Assembly (NCBI GenBank): GCA_963575745.1
Contig: CAUYUJ010004706.1
Location: 1-45,000, forward strand
Reading direction: 5' to 3'
From: Prorocentrum cordatum
Lineage: Eukaryota > Sar > Dinophyceae > Prorocentrales > Prorocentraceae
DNA length: 45,000 bases
Positions 28,804 to 40,662 of this stretch are shown here, piece by piece. Made by a program: the position numbers and the translations under genes. How positions within the stretch are numbered: the stretch's first letter is position 1; every line of letters starts with the position of its first letter. The notes beneath the pieces are model-generated. The model was given only the letters and a program-made list of their open reading frames with translations, ran no database searches and was not told the origin of the DNA.

Positions 28804-28863
28804 CCCCGGGGACGCTTTCGGCGGGGCGCAGCTGCTGGACGTACAGCACGCGGCCCGAGGCTG
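28804..28863 (-). CDS. IPT/TIG-repeat protein, upstream exon (0)
   Basis: 60-bp minus-strand exon after GTTGTCCAG, ending GGGG|GT. It reads ASGRVLYVQQLRPAESVPG. V-L-Y-V-x-x-L-x-P-x-x-x-x-P-G-G is the classic opening of an IPT/TIG domain, and the GG is completed by exon A in phase. The acceptor could also be three bases further in (GCAG). Further upstream exons are expected above 28863 but were not identified with confidence. Confidence 0.5.
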
Positions 28864-29127
28864 CTGGACAACTGGGAGCCGGCGGTAAAGCGTCAACCAG
28901 GTTACCGCCGGGCCCTCGTGGAGCTCTTGACACGCAGATTAGTGCTCAGATAACAAGCAGAGAGCTTCCTTCGAGATCAGCTTCAGAACTCGCAACATGT
29001 TTTCTTTTTCGGTTTTATGCGACGTCGGTTCCCCCAAGTGTTTCGATAGTACTACTGCAGCTACGGACCTGAGAATTCGACAGGCAGACGCAGCATAACC
29101 TACTACAGGTGCGAAAAATACCGCTTC
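28864..29127. other. unique sequence, no gene called
   Basis: About 260 bp of falling GC content. Possibly intron of the IPT/TIG gene. Confidence 0.4.
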
Positions 29128-29343
29128 TTAAAACGAATGGTCAAGCCTCTCAGAATCTTCAAAACAAGACCCCAGGTCATCACATTGTCCGCCCGGGCCG
29201 GGTGGGCCAACTAGCTTCACCCCACGCCGGAATTCCTCTAGCTCATCGCCGAAGAGCTCTACGAGGTACAACCGAGAACCTACGAAAACGCCCGAAAACA
29301 TTGAACCTGCCGCCCCTGCCCCGAACCCACTGGGATGTCCCAA
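29128..29343 (-). other. 71-codon minus-strand open frame, possible gene fragment
   Basis: The frame starts with ATG at 29343 and ends TAA at 29128. It reads MFSGVFVGSRLYLVELFGDE, then LEEFRRGVKLVGPPGPGG and a Cys/Asp-containing tail. Residue composition is protein-like and free of repeats. Third positions are not G/C-biased, unlike the exons above, so a different origin (older insertion, pseudogene) or chance is possible. The opposite strand is also open. No family was recognised. Confidence 0.25.
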
Positions 29344-29669
29344 TCAGTGTTTGCACTTAGGGGTTCTTACTTCTCTTCTGAGGAACTGGGCCTGTGTCGG
29401 TCTGGCGGCTCTGTTGCCGCCGTCGCCGACTCGTCGCCGCCCTAGGTTCTCCTTTCTAACAAGCATTGAGATCTACCACCATCACCCTGGACTTATCACG
29501 CCCACCGGGGATGTGCAATTTACATGTAGTTATGCCCCATTTTCATGTTCCATACGAACTCACAACATCCAAAACCAAAAGCGGTATTCCCTTCGCCCTC
29601 GTCAAATAAACCTAAGCGCGCACTCGCATTTTCTCAGCAAGTCGCATTTTTCCTGCAAATCATTAATTT
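29344..29669. other. unique lower-GC sequence, no gene seen
   Basis: About 325 bp, with a CCGCCGTCGCCGACTCGTCG run near 29415 but otherwise ordinary. It passes into the first copy of the 1.0-1.3-kb repeat. Confidence 0.5.
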
Positions 29670-30504
29670 GCAATGAACTTTTGCCGGACATGTGAAAGAG
29701 CCCACACATGCGCGAGTCGTCGCGCGCGCATGCCGACATCCCTCAAAGACCTAAGGTTCATTACGACTTCAAGAGCGAAGATCCCGAATCAATGCAACAT
29801 CCGATGGTTTTGCACGATGACGTGTTTTATATGTGTGCGCGTTTTTGCGAATTCTTATGAGAACCATCGGTTCTTCGACAGATTCATCGAATGCGACCGA
29901 GCGGGCATCTCGCGCGGGCATTTCGAAATCGTTCGAACGCCCTTTGCGCGCGTGCCTGGCAAGGGGCACGGTCCTCGTCACATAATACCACGCGGGCCAC
30001 TCGCGCCCGTCGGTCGCGCGCGCATGTCAAACTTCCAAAACCTTCATCACCGACACGTGGATACCATCATCGCTATCGGAGTGACCAGCATCGGCGCCGT
30101 CATTGGCCTTGGTTTCGTCGTTGTCATCATCGCCACCAGCATGTCTACCATCATTGTCGGCCGTTGCCGGCATTGCCATGGTACCGCGCCCGCCCGAATC
30201 ACCGACTCGCCCTGAAGTGCCCGCGCGTCAGCGAAGCTTGCGACACGCGCTGGGGAATCCCCAGCGGTCTGCGCCACCGCGGCTGCGTCGGTCGCGCCAC
30301 ACTAGTTGGCCGCTCTGCGCGCGAGCTTTCGCGCGCCAGCGCGGCCGCAGCGATGCGCTGGCCAGCGCCAAGCAGCCATCGAAATCGCCGCAGCCTGGGC
30401 TTTGCAAAACCAAGTTGCGGGTGGATGGATGGGGTGATTTTGCGAGCAGCAGACATGACAACTTCAAGCCTGGAAGGGTAAATTGCACCACGTACATTTC
30501 ACCA

Positions 30505-30880
30505 TACACATATGTGTGCATGTGTGTATGTGTAAATATAAGCTGCACAATATGTGATGCACCGAATACATTGGCCACGCACACACATATGTATATGTAA
30601 GGGTATATGTATATGGATGTGTATATGTATAGGTATATGTATTTGTATGTGTATATGTATGCGTACATGTAATGTATATGTATGTGTATATGTATGTGTA
30701 CACGTATATGTATGTGCATGTGCGTACGTGTATGATTATGTTGGTGTCTATGTATAACTATATGTTGTATGCATGTATGTTTGTGTGAATGTACGTATGT
30801 ATGTATATATGCATACACATACGCACATTTGGCTGTGTTTAGGAATGTGTATGTATATAGCACCACTTGCGCAACATGCT
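30505..30880. repeat. TGTA/TATG compound microsatellite
   Basis: About 375 bp of TGTATATG variants. Together with the TA run at 31024 and the CTTGG-family copy it explains the oversize first interval of the 1.0-1.3-kb array. Confidence 0.9.
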
Positions 30881-31023
30881 TGCGCAACATCGATCGCGCC
30901 ACATAGGTTGCACCGCGCAGGTTTCACTATATGTGTTTCACTCTACAGGTTGCGCAGCATAGATAGCACCGCAGCGCTTGCAACACCTATATATTGCAAC
31001 ACGTTGCACCACAAAGACTGTAT

Positions 31024-31032
31024 CATATATAT

Positions 31033-31078
<46 letters not shown>
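31024..31078. repeat. (TA)n microsatellite
   Basis: Two TA runs separated by AAATA, then CACACAC. Confidence 0.95.
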
Positions 31079-31080
<2 letters not shown>

Positions 31081-31275
31081 TCACAAGACTGCAGTGGCGC
31101 TTCGCGCCATGCACCTTGGCCCTTGAAGTTTGGTATGCAGGCGGAATAGCAGGAAGGTGAAGCCGACAACGTAGCGATAACTCTTTGTTGCCTTTTCCGC
31201 CATCGCAGCTATAATAATGTTTTTCGTTATCCTTCCTCCATGCTTTTTCGTCCGTATTTTCGCCATCCTCCTCAG
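31079..31275. other. unique sequence, no gene called
   Basis: About 200 bp with lower GC content, open on the minus strand as a Lys/Arg-rich frame (KKHGGRITKNIIIAAM). Too short and uncertain to call. Confidence 0.4.
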
Positions 31276-31990
31276 CTCTTTTCTGCGGAGGCTCCTCCAT
31301 GGAGAGCCTCTAGGGGCCTCACAAAAGTTGTTTCAGGCTTCCTTAAGGCCTTCTGCAAGCCTCCTGGGCGTATTCTGGGGGCCTCTGGGGGCTTCCTCGG
31401 GCCACCCTGCCTCCAACCGCGGTCTCCCTGAACGACGGTCATGATTTGGAATGCGTCGGAGGGTGTTTTTGGGCCATCTTGGGCCGCCATGGGGCTCTGT
31501 GAGGGCCATCTTGGACCCGTGTTGTGCCGTTTTGGGGCTCTCTTGGACAGCCTGGAAGCCCTTTCAGATGGTTGTGGGGCGATTTTGGAGCCTTCCAGGC
31601 GGCTTCGGACGCCCAGAAGACCGCCGTCTTGGAGCGTCGGGAAGCCAAAAAGAAGAGAACCCCAAAATTCACCAAAACCAGCAGAAAATCAATTATTTGT
31701 GCCTCTGAGGGCCTTCTTGGGAGTGCTCTTGGAGGCCTCTTTGGGGCCGTCCTGGAGGCCTCTTGGGCCATATTGAGGTCACGTCGGTCACTGTTGGATC
31801 GCTCTTGTGCTGTCTTGGGGGTCCCTGGGACGTCTCCGATGACCCCCCTGATCGCCCTAGGTGTACTGGGAAGGCTTAGCAAAACGCCCTGCGAAGCCCG
31901 GGAACCGCTTCGAGGCCCGTCCGGAGGGTCCCAAAACCCCAGATCCCGGAAGTCCGGTTTGGGGGGGGGGACGGGTTTTCCCCCGCCCGG
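31276..31990. repeat. dispersed copy of the CTTGG-rich family
   Basis: Same modules as 11426-13195 (GGCCATCTTGG, GGAGGCCTCTTGG). It includes the AT-rich spacer type: TTGGAGCGTCGGGAAGCC at about 31638 followed by A-rich sequence and then GCCTCTGAGGGCC, closely matching 12995-13090. It sits inside the 1.0-1.3-kb array, so it moved or was inserted after that array formed. Confidence 0.85.
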
Positions 31991-33447
31991 GCATATAAAA
32001 AATAAGAAGAGGAACATACCAGTACACGGACAGCACCACATGGATATAGAGCCCCACATAACTTGCACCTCATAGGTCGCGCCACAAATATTGCGCCACA
32101 TCGACTCCCCGGGAACCCATGCAAAACACATATGATTCTGACCCAATGTCCATCCGACCAGTGAATTCATACTATCCCAGCCAGTTCGGTATCAGTCCCC
32201 CTCGGTCCCCTTGCAAATATCATACGGTGATTTCACTCGGTTCCACATCGCCTTTTTTCGCGAATCCCTTGTAAAAAATACCATGCGGGGCACACGCGCG
32301 CGGCCGCTACGCGCGCATGTCAAAATCCTTATAAACACATTGTGTTTTCAATAATGTCAACATCCCGCTTCAAAACAACCGATGAAAACATACGATTTTC
32401 TCACCCACAAATTCTGAAACATCTGCCCGCGCGCTGTTGCCGAATTTTCCCGAAACCCATGGTTTTTCAACGTGCACGTCACATCGGGCTTCTCGGGCAA
32501 TTTTTGCACGCACATCGATCTCATTCAACAGCGGTCGCGCGCCTGCCACAATCCCTTTTTAAAAATGCAGGGCACATGCGCGCGGCCGCCGCGCGCGCAG
32601 GTCGAAATCCTGCCAAACACAGCGTGGACCGAGCTTCATGAAATCACTCGAATCGTACCATACATCCTCATACAAATCTGCATAAGCGCGCATTCCATCC
32701 GCGCGCGCTTATGCAGATTCGTATGAGGATGCATGGTGCGTTCTATCCGCGCGCGCTTTCCGAATCCCGAACAACCAATGGTTATTCACCACTTCTGTCG
32801 CGCGAGCAGCTTATGCGTGCGCGTCGATAGCCTTCAAAATCGCCGAACAACGCCAAATAGCTCCATGCGGGCCATTCTCGCGCGTCTGCCGCGCGCATTT
32901 AGAGCTCCTTCCGAAACTTTCATCATCGACGCGAAAACGCCGTCATCGTCATCGACGTGATCAGCATCGGCGCCGTCACTGGCTGCCCCGTCGTCGCTGT
33001 CAACATCGCCACCAACATCGCTACTATCATCATCGCGTCTACCGTTGTCGACGTTGCCATGATACCGCTCCCGCCCAAGTCGCCGACTCGCACTGAAGTG
33101 CCCACTGGGATGTGCCGAGCGGTCAGCGCCACCGCGTTCGCGTCGGCCGCGCCAGACTAGCTGGCCGCTTCGCGCGCGAGCATGCGCGGGCCAGCGCGAC
33201 CGCGCAGATGCACCAGCCAACACCAAGCTTTCATCGCAATCGCTTCCGCATTGGGTTTTGCAACCAAGTTGCGGGTGGGCGGGTGGGATGGTTGCGCGAG
33301 CACTGGAGTTGACAGCGCTTCAAGTTCGCCAAGTGAATTGCACCACGCAGGTCACACCATATAGACTGGCCCGCATAGATTTTTCAATGTGTGTATGTGT
33401 GTGTAAGTATATATGTATATATGAACAAAATACTCTACCCGACTCTA

Positions 33448-33473
33448 CCCCCCCCCCCCCCCCCCCCCCCCCC
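33448..33473. repeat. (C)26 homopolymer followed by GGGG
   Basis: 26 uninterrupted C then GGGG. Similar but shorter C-runs follow the TTGCGGGTGG landmark in other units (about 34803, 35701, 36999, 38132), and a G-run is at about 36464-36481. Confidence 0.9.
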
Positions 33474-36046
33474 GGGGATTATCACTTTCCTCTTTCGTAC
33501 TGCAAATTGCATATGATTCTGCTCCATCGTCCATCTTAAGGATGAACTCGTACCATCCCAGCCCAGACGGTATCGACCCAAAGTACTTCACATTCTTTGC
33601 AAAGAAATACTATGCGACTATGCGCGCACACACGTTGATCAAACATCGTCAGTTTTCAATATTCCATGCCGAAAACAAGACGAAGTGCACGCGCGCGCGT
33701 CGTCGCGCGCGCATGCCGGGAACCTTTAAGTCCCGTCGATACGGTTTCGCAGCACGGATGGTCAAAAGCACTTGCGCGCGCGTTTGCAAATTCTCAGGAA
33801 ACCATAAGCTGTTCAACATGTTCAGAACATACTACCAAATTGGCTTCGCGCGCGCGCACGTCGAAATCGTTCGAACGCCCTTGCGCGCGTGCCGTCGTGA
33901 GAACCCCGTGCGAAAAAAAACTGGACGAAAGGCGCGCGCGCCTCGTCGTGCGCGCGTGCCGAAATCCATCAAAAACCGCAGATTTCGTAACGATTCCAAA
34001 AAACGAGTGTCCAATCAACACACGAAAACACATGGTTTCGCAACATCAATTTTCAACAAAAAAATGCGCTCGCGCTCATGCGAATTCTTGAGAAAACCAG
34101 AAGTTCTTCAACATGTTCATGGCATGCTACCAAAGGGGCCTCTCGCGCGCGCATGCTGACATCATCCGCGCGCCCCTTTCCGAATGCGATAATACCGCGC
34201 GGGCCACTCTCGCGCGTCGGCCCCGCGCGCGCGTCGAACTCTTCCCGCAACCTTTTAACCGACGCGAGGGCGCCGCGATCGTCGTCGGCGAAATCAGCAT
34301 CGGAGCCCACACTGGCCGCGCCATCGTCGGTGCGAACATCGCCACCAGCATCGCTACTATCATCGTCGTGTCTACCGTTGTCGACGTGGCCATGATACCG
34401 CGCCCGCCGAAGTCGCCACCTCGCAGCGAAGTGCCTACTGGGATGCGCCCAGCGGTCAGCGCCGCCGCGGCCGCGTCATCGCGCCAAACTAGCTGGCCGC
34501 TGCGCGCGCGTGATTGGGTCGGCGCGGCCGCAGAAATGCACCAGCCAACGCCACGCGTGCATCGCAGTCTCCACCGCGTGGGCTTTGCAAACCAAGTTGC
34601 GGGTGGGTGAGTGGGTTTTTGCAAGAGCATGGGATGTGTCAACTCGTTTGTTAAAATCAATTCTCCGTGCGAATAAAGACATAGACGCTACCCCCCCCTC
34701 GGAATTATCGACACCCCCTGTTCGCATTGCAAGTTGCATGCGATTCACCCCCATCGCCCATCCTAGATATGAGTTCGTACCATCCCAGCCCAACCAGCAT
34801 CGACCCCCCCCCCCCCCCCACACACGCAATCCTCTGCAACGCAATATATTATGCGCGCGCACTCGCTGGAAACAAATCATCAGTTTCCAAGAATTCCTTG
34901 CAATAGGAAGGGGCGAAGTGCACGCGCGCGCGCGTCGTCGCGCGCACATGCCGAGATCCTTCAAAACCATCGTTTTCGGAACGATTTCAAAATCAAGTGT
35001 CCAAACAACATACAAAACCATGGTTTCGCAACGCGGATTTCCCCAAAAAACTTGCGCGCGCGAGCCTGCGAATTCTTGAGAAAACTACAAGATGTTCAAG
35101 ATTTTCATTAAGTGCTACCAAACGGGCCTCGCGCGCGCGTCGAAATCGTTCGAGCGCTCTTGCGCGCGTGCTGGGGTGGCACGACCCGCGCCAAGTAATG
35201 CCATGCGGGCCGCTCTCGCGCGTCTGCCGCGCACGCATTTCGAACCTTTTCCAAAATCTTCATCGCCGACGCGAAGACGCCGTCATCGTCGTCGGCGTGA
35301 TCAGCATCGGCGCAGCCCCTGGCTGCCCCGTCGTCGCTGTCAGCATCGCCACCAACATCGCTACTATCATCATCGTGTCTACCGTTGTCGACGTTGCCAT
35401 GATACCGCTCCCACCCAAGTCGCCGACTCGCACTGAAGTGCCCGCTGGGATGCGCCGAGCGGTCAGCGCCACCGCGTTCGCGTCGGTCGCGCCAAACTAG
35501 CTGGCCGCTGCGCGCGCGAGCATGCGCCGGCTAGCGCGGCCGCAGAAATGCACCAGCCAACACCCAGCATTCATCGTAATCGCTTCCGCATGGGTTTTGC
35601 AGACCAAGTTGCTGGTGGGCGGGTGGGATGGTTGCGCGAGCCGTGGAATTGACAACTGCAAGTTCGGCAAATTATTTCTTCCGAAAAAAAGAATTCGGAC
35701 CCCCCCCCGGCTTTATACGCGCACCTTATTGCATTGCAATTCACATATGATTCTGCCCCATCGCCCATCCGGAGTATGACCTCAAATCATCTCAGCCAAG
35801 CCGGTTCGACCCCCCCGCCATCCTCTGCAAAACATACTATGCGTGCGCACTCGTTCGACAAAAGCATCAGTTGCTGAGACGCCTCTGCGCAAAATGTGAC
35901 GAAGTGCGCGCTCGCACGTCGTCGCGCGCGCATGCTGAAACCATTCAACATGCATCGGCTTTGGAAGGATGTCAAAATCGACCGTCCCAAAACAATAAGC
36001 ACATGGTTTCGCAGCGCAGATTATTTTATGAAGAAGCGCTCGCCCT

Positions 36047-36050
<4 letters not shown>

Positions 36051-36102
<52 letters not shown>
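36051..36102. repeat. T26A26 perfect palindrome
   Basis: 26 T followed immediately by 26 A, a perfect 52-bp palindrome with no loop, inside one copy of the 1.0-1.3-kb unit. Other copies have ordinary sequence at this position. Confidence 0.95.
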
Positions 36103-36104
<2 letters not shown>

Positions 36105-38718
36105 GTTTTCTTTAAACAGGGCAAAATTTTTAGAACATGCAACCGAACGAGCTTCGCGCGAGCGTGCCAAAATCGTTCGAACGCCTCTGCGCGCGTGCCG
36201 TCGCGAGGATCCTTGGTAGAAAATGGGGCGACATGCGCGCGCGCGCGTCGTCGCGCGCGCGCGCGCGCCATAAACCGTCCAAAACCTCCAGCTGCGCGAC
36301 GGCTTCAAAACCGAATGTCAAAGGCACAATCGAACAAAGCTGGTTTCGCAGCATCGGTTTTCAAGAAAAGGTTGCACGCGCGCTCTGGCAAATTCCAAAG
36401 AAAACAATGTGTTTTTGTTCAACATGTCCATGGACTTCGCGCGCCCTTGCGCGCGTGCTGGGGGGCGGGGGGGGGGGGGGGCGATCCGCGTCAAATAAGA
36501 CCGCGCGGGCCACTCTCGCGCGTCTGCCGCGCGCATTCCGAACTCCTCCCAAAACCTTCATCATCTACGCGAGTACGGCGTCATCGTCGTCGGTGCGATC
36601 GGCATCGGCGCCCGCGCTGGCCGCGCCATCGTCGGTGCGAACATCGCCACCAGCATCGCCACTCACATCGTCGTGTTTACCGTAATCAGCGTTGACATGA
36701 TGCCGTGCCCGCCCAAGTTGTCGACTCGAACTGAAGTGCCCGCTGGGACGCGCCCAGCGGTCAGCGCCGCCGCGGCCGCCTCGGCGGCAAAAAAATAGCT
36801 GGCCGCTGCGCGCGCTAGGGCTGGCGCGGCTGCAGAGATGCACCTGCCAACGCCGAGCATTCATCGCAATCGCCACCGGATGCGTCTTGCAACAAATCAA
36901 ATTGCGGGTGGGCGGGTGGGACGTTTGAAAGAGCATGGGATGTGTCAACTCGTATGTCAAGATCAACTTTTTCACATAAAAAGACTGCACCCCCATCGCC
37001 CCCCCCCCCCCCCCCCCGGGGTTATCAGCCACGCGCTTCGATAGGAGATTCGCATATGATCGTGACCCTTTGTAAATTTCCCTTGTGAGCCCATGCCATC
37101 CCATGCCGGCCGGCATCGACCCCCCCCCCTTCATCCGTGTCAACATCGTACCATGCGGCGCACATGCATTTATCCCAGATGAGCTTGTGGCACGAAGCCC
37201 TGATGAAATAATGCAACGCGGGGCGCGCGCGCGGCCGCTGCGCGCGCGTCGAAAACCAAACGCGCAATGCGTTCAACGATTTCAACATCCCGCTTCAAGA
37301 AAACCCATGAAACACATTTGAATTTCGCGCCCAACAATTATGAAACATCTGCCCGAGCGCTCTTGCCGAATCATTCAACAACCAGCGGTTTGTTGCAACA
37401 TTTTCATAGCATGCGACCAAACGGGCGTCGCGCGCGCATGTCGAAATCGTTCGGGCGCCCTTGCGCGCGGGCTGGGTTGGCGCGATTCGCGTCGAAGAAC
37501 ACCGCGCGGGCCACTCTCGCGCGTCTGCCGCGCGCGCATTTCGAATTCTTTCCAAAACCTTCCTCGCCGACGCGAAGACACCGTCATCGTCTTCGGCGTG
37601 ATCAGCGTCGGCGCCGTCACTGGCTGCCCCGTCGTCGCCGTCAGCATCGTCGCCAGCGTCGCTACGATCACCGTCGCGTCCACCGCCGTCGACGTAGCCG
37701 CGGCACCGCGCCCGCCCAAGTCTCCGACTCGCACTGCAGTGCCCGCTGGGATGTGCCCAGCGGCGAGCGCCGCCGCGTTCGCGTCGGTCGCGCCAAACTA
37801 GCTGGCCGCTGCGCGCGCGAGAATGCGCGGGCTAGCGCGGCCGCAGAGATGCACCGGCCAAGGCCAAGCACCCATCGCAATCGCTTCCGCACGGGGTTTG
37901 CAAACCAAGTTGCGGGTGGGTGGGTGGGATGTTTGCGCGAGCAGCGGAGTGGGCAACTTCGAGTTGAGCATCGGTGGATTGCACCGCGTAGGTTCTCCTA
38001 AAGAATAAATAAACTCTACCCCCCGCCCCGGGCTTATCGGCACCCGTTTTCGCATTGCACTTGTAACGTAATTCCCCCCCATCGCCCATCGTAACTATGA
38101 ACCCATACCACCCCGGCCCAACTGGCATCGACCCCCCTCCCCCCCCCCCCCCGCCATCCTCTGCAACGAAATACTAAGCGCGCACGCGTTGATCAAAAAC
38201 CAAAAGTTTTCATAAGTCCCTCGCAACAGATGGGGCGAAGTGCACGCGCGCGCGTCGTCGCGCGCATGCCGAAATTCGCAGAAAAGTTTTCGGCTTCGGA
38301 AGGATTTCAAAACCGAGTGCAATTTTCGAAGACAAAGCGCGCGCGCTCTTGCTAATTCATGCCTATGTAAAAAAAACGTAGTTTTCCCCCATTTTCAGAA
38401 CATGCTACCAAACAGGCCTCGCGCGCGCGTCGAAATCGCGCGAGCGCCGTTGCGCGAATCCCGTCGCGAGGATCCTCTGCCAAGAGTGGGGGGGCGAAAA
38501 GCGCGCGCGCGTCGTTGCGCGCGCGTGCCGAAATCCGTCCAAAACCTTCGGTTTCGCAACGATTTCGAAACCAAATGTCAAAACACATGGTTTCGCAACG
38601 CAGTCTGCAAAACAAGCTTTCGCGCGCGCTCTTGCGAAGTCTGAAGAAAACCATCGGTGTTTCAACATTCGCATGGATTTCTGCTAAACAGGCCTCTCGC
38701 GCCGCATGCCGACATCGC

Positions 38719-38780
38719 GCGGTGGTGGTGGTGGTGGTGGTGGTGGTGGTGGTGGTGGCGGTGGTGGTGGTGGTGGTGGT

Positions 38781-38815
<35 letters not shown>

Positions 38816-38830
38816 TGGTGGTGGGGGAGG
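38719..38830. repeat. (GGT)n/(GGC)n microsatellite
   Basis: GGT triplets with GGC interruptions and a G-rich end, replacing part of the last array copy. Confidence 0.95.
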
Positions 38831-39127
38831 GGGGGGCGCGATCCGCGTCAAATAAAACCACGCGGACCACTCTCGCACGTCGGCCGAGCGCGCATGTCGA
38901 CCCTTTCCAAAACCTGCATCGCCGATGCGAGGGCGCCGTCATCGTCCCCCACTGTGACCAATATGCGCGCGAGCACCATCATGTGGGGGAGGGTCCAGCC
39001 CACCCCCTTGCGTACGATCGTTGCCATCGTCCAAGGGGGGGTGGCGAGGGGGCGAGATGGGCCTTGGCCCCGGAAGCGTCAATTGCACCAGAAAAACAAA
39101 CACAGCCAAACACTTTGTTCTTTTCAG

Positions 39128-39327
39128 GATCAAAGCGAAAGTTACGGCGGCTGCGATGCACGCCGCTCGAGGCGGCTCACGGGCCAAAGTGCTGACGGTT
39201 CTGGTGCACGCTGCGTTGATGCTTCCCCCGCCACGCACTGCTGTCCAACTGTTGTTTGCTACTCGCCTGCTTCGCAAACCTGGCGAGCCACCCTCAGGCG
39301 CGACAGCGCTAGGAGACAGACTTCTTG
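39128..39327 (+). other. possible exon after a strong acceptor, frame undecided
   Basis: TTTGTTCTTTTCAG|G at 39114-39128 is a strong acceptor of the AG|G form. Two plus frames stay open beyond it: one gives KAKVTAAAMHAARGGSRAKV and LTVLVHAALMLPPP, the other gives a Cys/Ser-rich peptide (GQSADGSGARCVDASPATHC) ending in a stop at 39327. Neither is recognised. Confidence 0.2.
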
Positions 39328-39644
39328 AACCCAGGAAACCAATGTTTGTTTTGAATGTGTTCCTGAGCCTTTCCCTCCGTAACGTTTGGGGGGGGGGGGG
39401 GGGCGTAATCCCCTATAGCAAAACGTCCGTTCGTGAAAACTGCCAACGCACTCCACATGCCAACGGCGCCGCATTCCGAGTGGACACAGGCGGAATAGCT
39501 AATCGACGTGCAGAAGCTACGGAGTGCATCGGGGAAAACGCACGTCGATCAACGAATGGCTGGGGACTGCGCCTGCACACTCGAGTGCCAATATCGGATG
39601 AGCCCGTGATGTTTTCCTGCCAACTTCTCTGGTTGTGTGTTCCC

Positions 39645-39770
39645 GCAAAGGCCGACATCTATTCTCGGCGGTCCGAACCGATTGTTTTGGATCGGCGCTG
39701 GACCCCAAGAGGTCCGCGCGGAGCTCCGAAAGTTTATGTTTGTGCACCTGCTTGAGACAATCGCATGTCC
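39645..39770. mobile_element. partial palindromic MITE family copy
   Basis: TTGGATCGGCGCTGGACCCC followed by AGGTCCGCGCGGAGCTCCGA matches the arm core of the family; the left arm is degraded. Confidence 0.55.
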
Positions 39771-39910
39771 CCTGCAGGTCAGACTTCTGAAACGGCGGCT
39801 GCAGGCTTCGAAATCGAAGGATGTCTGCAGCCAGGTGAACCCCAGCGGGGGTATACTGTACCCGAGCGTCGATTGGGCCCGTCAGTGTCGGGTTCGCAAG
39901 TGGTCGACGA
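39771..39910. repeat. dispersed repeat shared with 26884-27060
   Basis: Ordered blocks as described for 26884-27060, including CCCGTCAGTGTCGGGTTCGC and CAAGTGGTCGACGATTC. Confidence 0.7.
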
Positions 39911-39939
39911 TTCATGTTTGTCGGCACGTGGAGTGGGCA

Positions 39940-40230
39940 CCATCATCGTCTTCGGCGTGATCAGCAGCGGCGCCGTCATTGGCCTTGTTGTTGTCCTTGT
40001 CACCACCGTCACCAGCCTCGTTACTATCATCATCGTGTCCGCCCCTGCCGACGTCGCCATGACACCGCGCCCGCCCGAGTCACCGACTCGCATTGAAATG
40101 CCCGCGCGTCAGCGCGGCCTGCGAGACGCGCCGGGACGTCCTTCATGCCGGGGACACCGAGAAGTACCGACACCGCTACTCCCCGGGCCTCTCCCCAAGG
40201 GGGCGTTCTGACCAGAATGGCGAAGCGAAT
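39940..40230. repeat. isolated copy of the central block of the 1.0-1.3-kb unit
   Basis: CATCATCGTCTTCGGCGTGA, CGGCGCCGTCATTGGCC, ACTATCATCATCGTGTCC, then CCCGAGTCACCGACTCGC align with the block at 30060-30240 and five other copies. Confidence 0.8.
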
Positions 40231-40330
40231 CCAGCGGTGGCGAGGAGGGCCTCCCATGGGAGGCCCAAAAAGAGGAAAACGAGGGAAGGGTAGTGGCATG
40301 GGTAACTTTCCCTCCTCCGAGTCTATTATT

Positions 40331-40615
40331 ATGCGTCTTCTTTTCGTCTTCGTTCGCTCTCGTTCTTTCTTCTTATTATCTTCCTCCTCCTCCTCCTCCT
40401 CCTCTTCCCCCCTCCTCCTCCTTTCTCTTCGATGATGCTCCTCGTCCTCCTCTCTTTCTCTTTCTTCTTCTTCTTCTTCTTCTTCTTCTTCTTCTTCTTC
40501 TCAGTATTATTATTCTGTTTAGTTATTATCATTCATATTCGATTTTTTATGGTTCATCTTATGGTGTTCCTTCTTTATATTATTATTATCCTTCTTCTCC
40601 TTCTTCATCTTCGGC
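40331..40615. repeat. TCC, CTT and TTA microsatellite complex
   Basis: (CTC)n at 40380-40430, (TTC)n at 40465-40500, then TTA/TTC-rich sequence to about 40615. Confidence 0.9.
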
Positions 40616-40662
40616 GTCCAAGGGGGCGCCCCGCCAATGCCCGACAGCGCCGCCCCCGAGGC

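Larger units (their letters stand above)
29670..38960. repeat. diverged tandem array, unit about 1.0-1.3 kb, six copies plus a partial
   Basis: The landmark CAAGTTGCGGGTGG (or variant) occurs at 30411, 33265, 34593, 35605, 36898 and 37906; spacings are 2854 (with insertions), 1328, 1012, 1293 and 1008. Each unit in order has: a GCGCGCGTCGTCGCGCGC-type segment (sometimes twice, about 250 bp apart), CGGGCCACTCTCGCGCGTC, a CATCGTCGTCGGCGTGATCA block, GCCCGCTGGGATG and AGCTGGCCGCTGCGCGCG. Several units carry C-runs after the TTGCGGGTGG landmark. A seventh copy of the central block is at 39940-40230. Short frames shared by copies are discussed in the findings. Confidence 0.85.
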
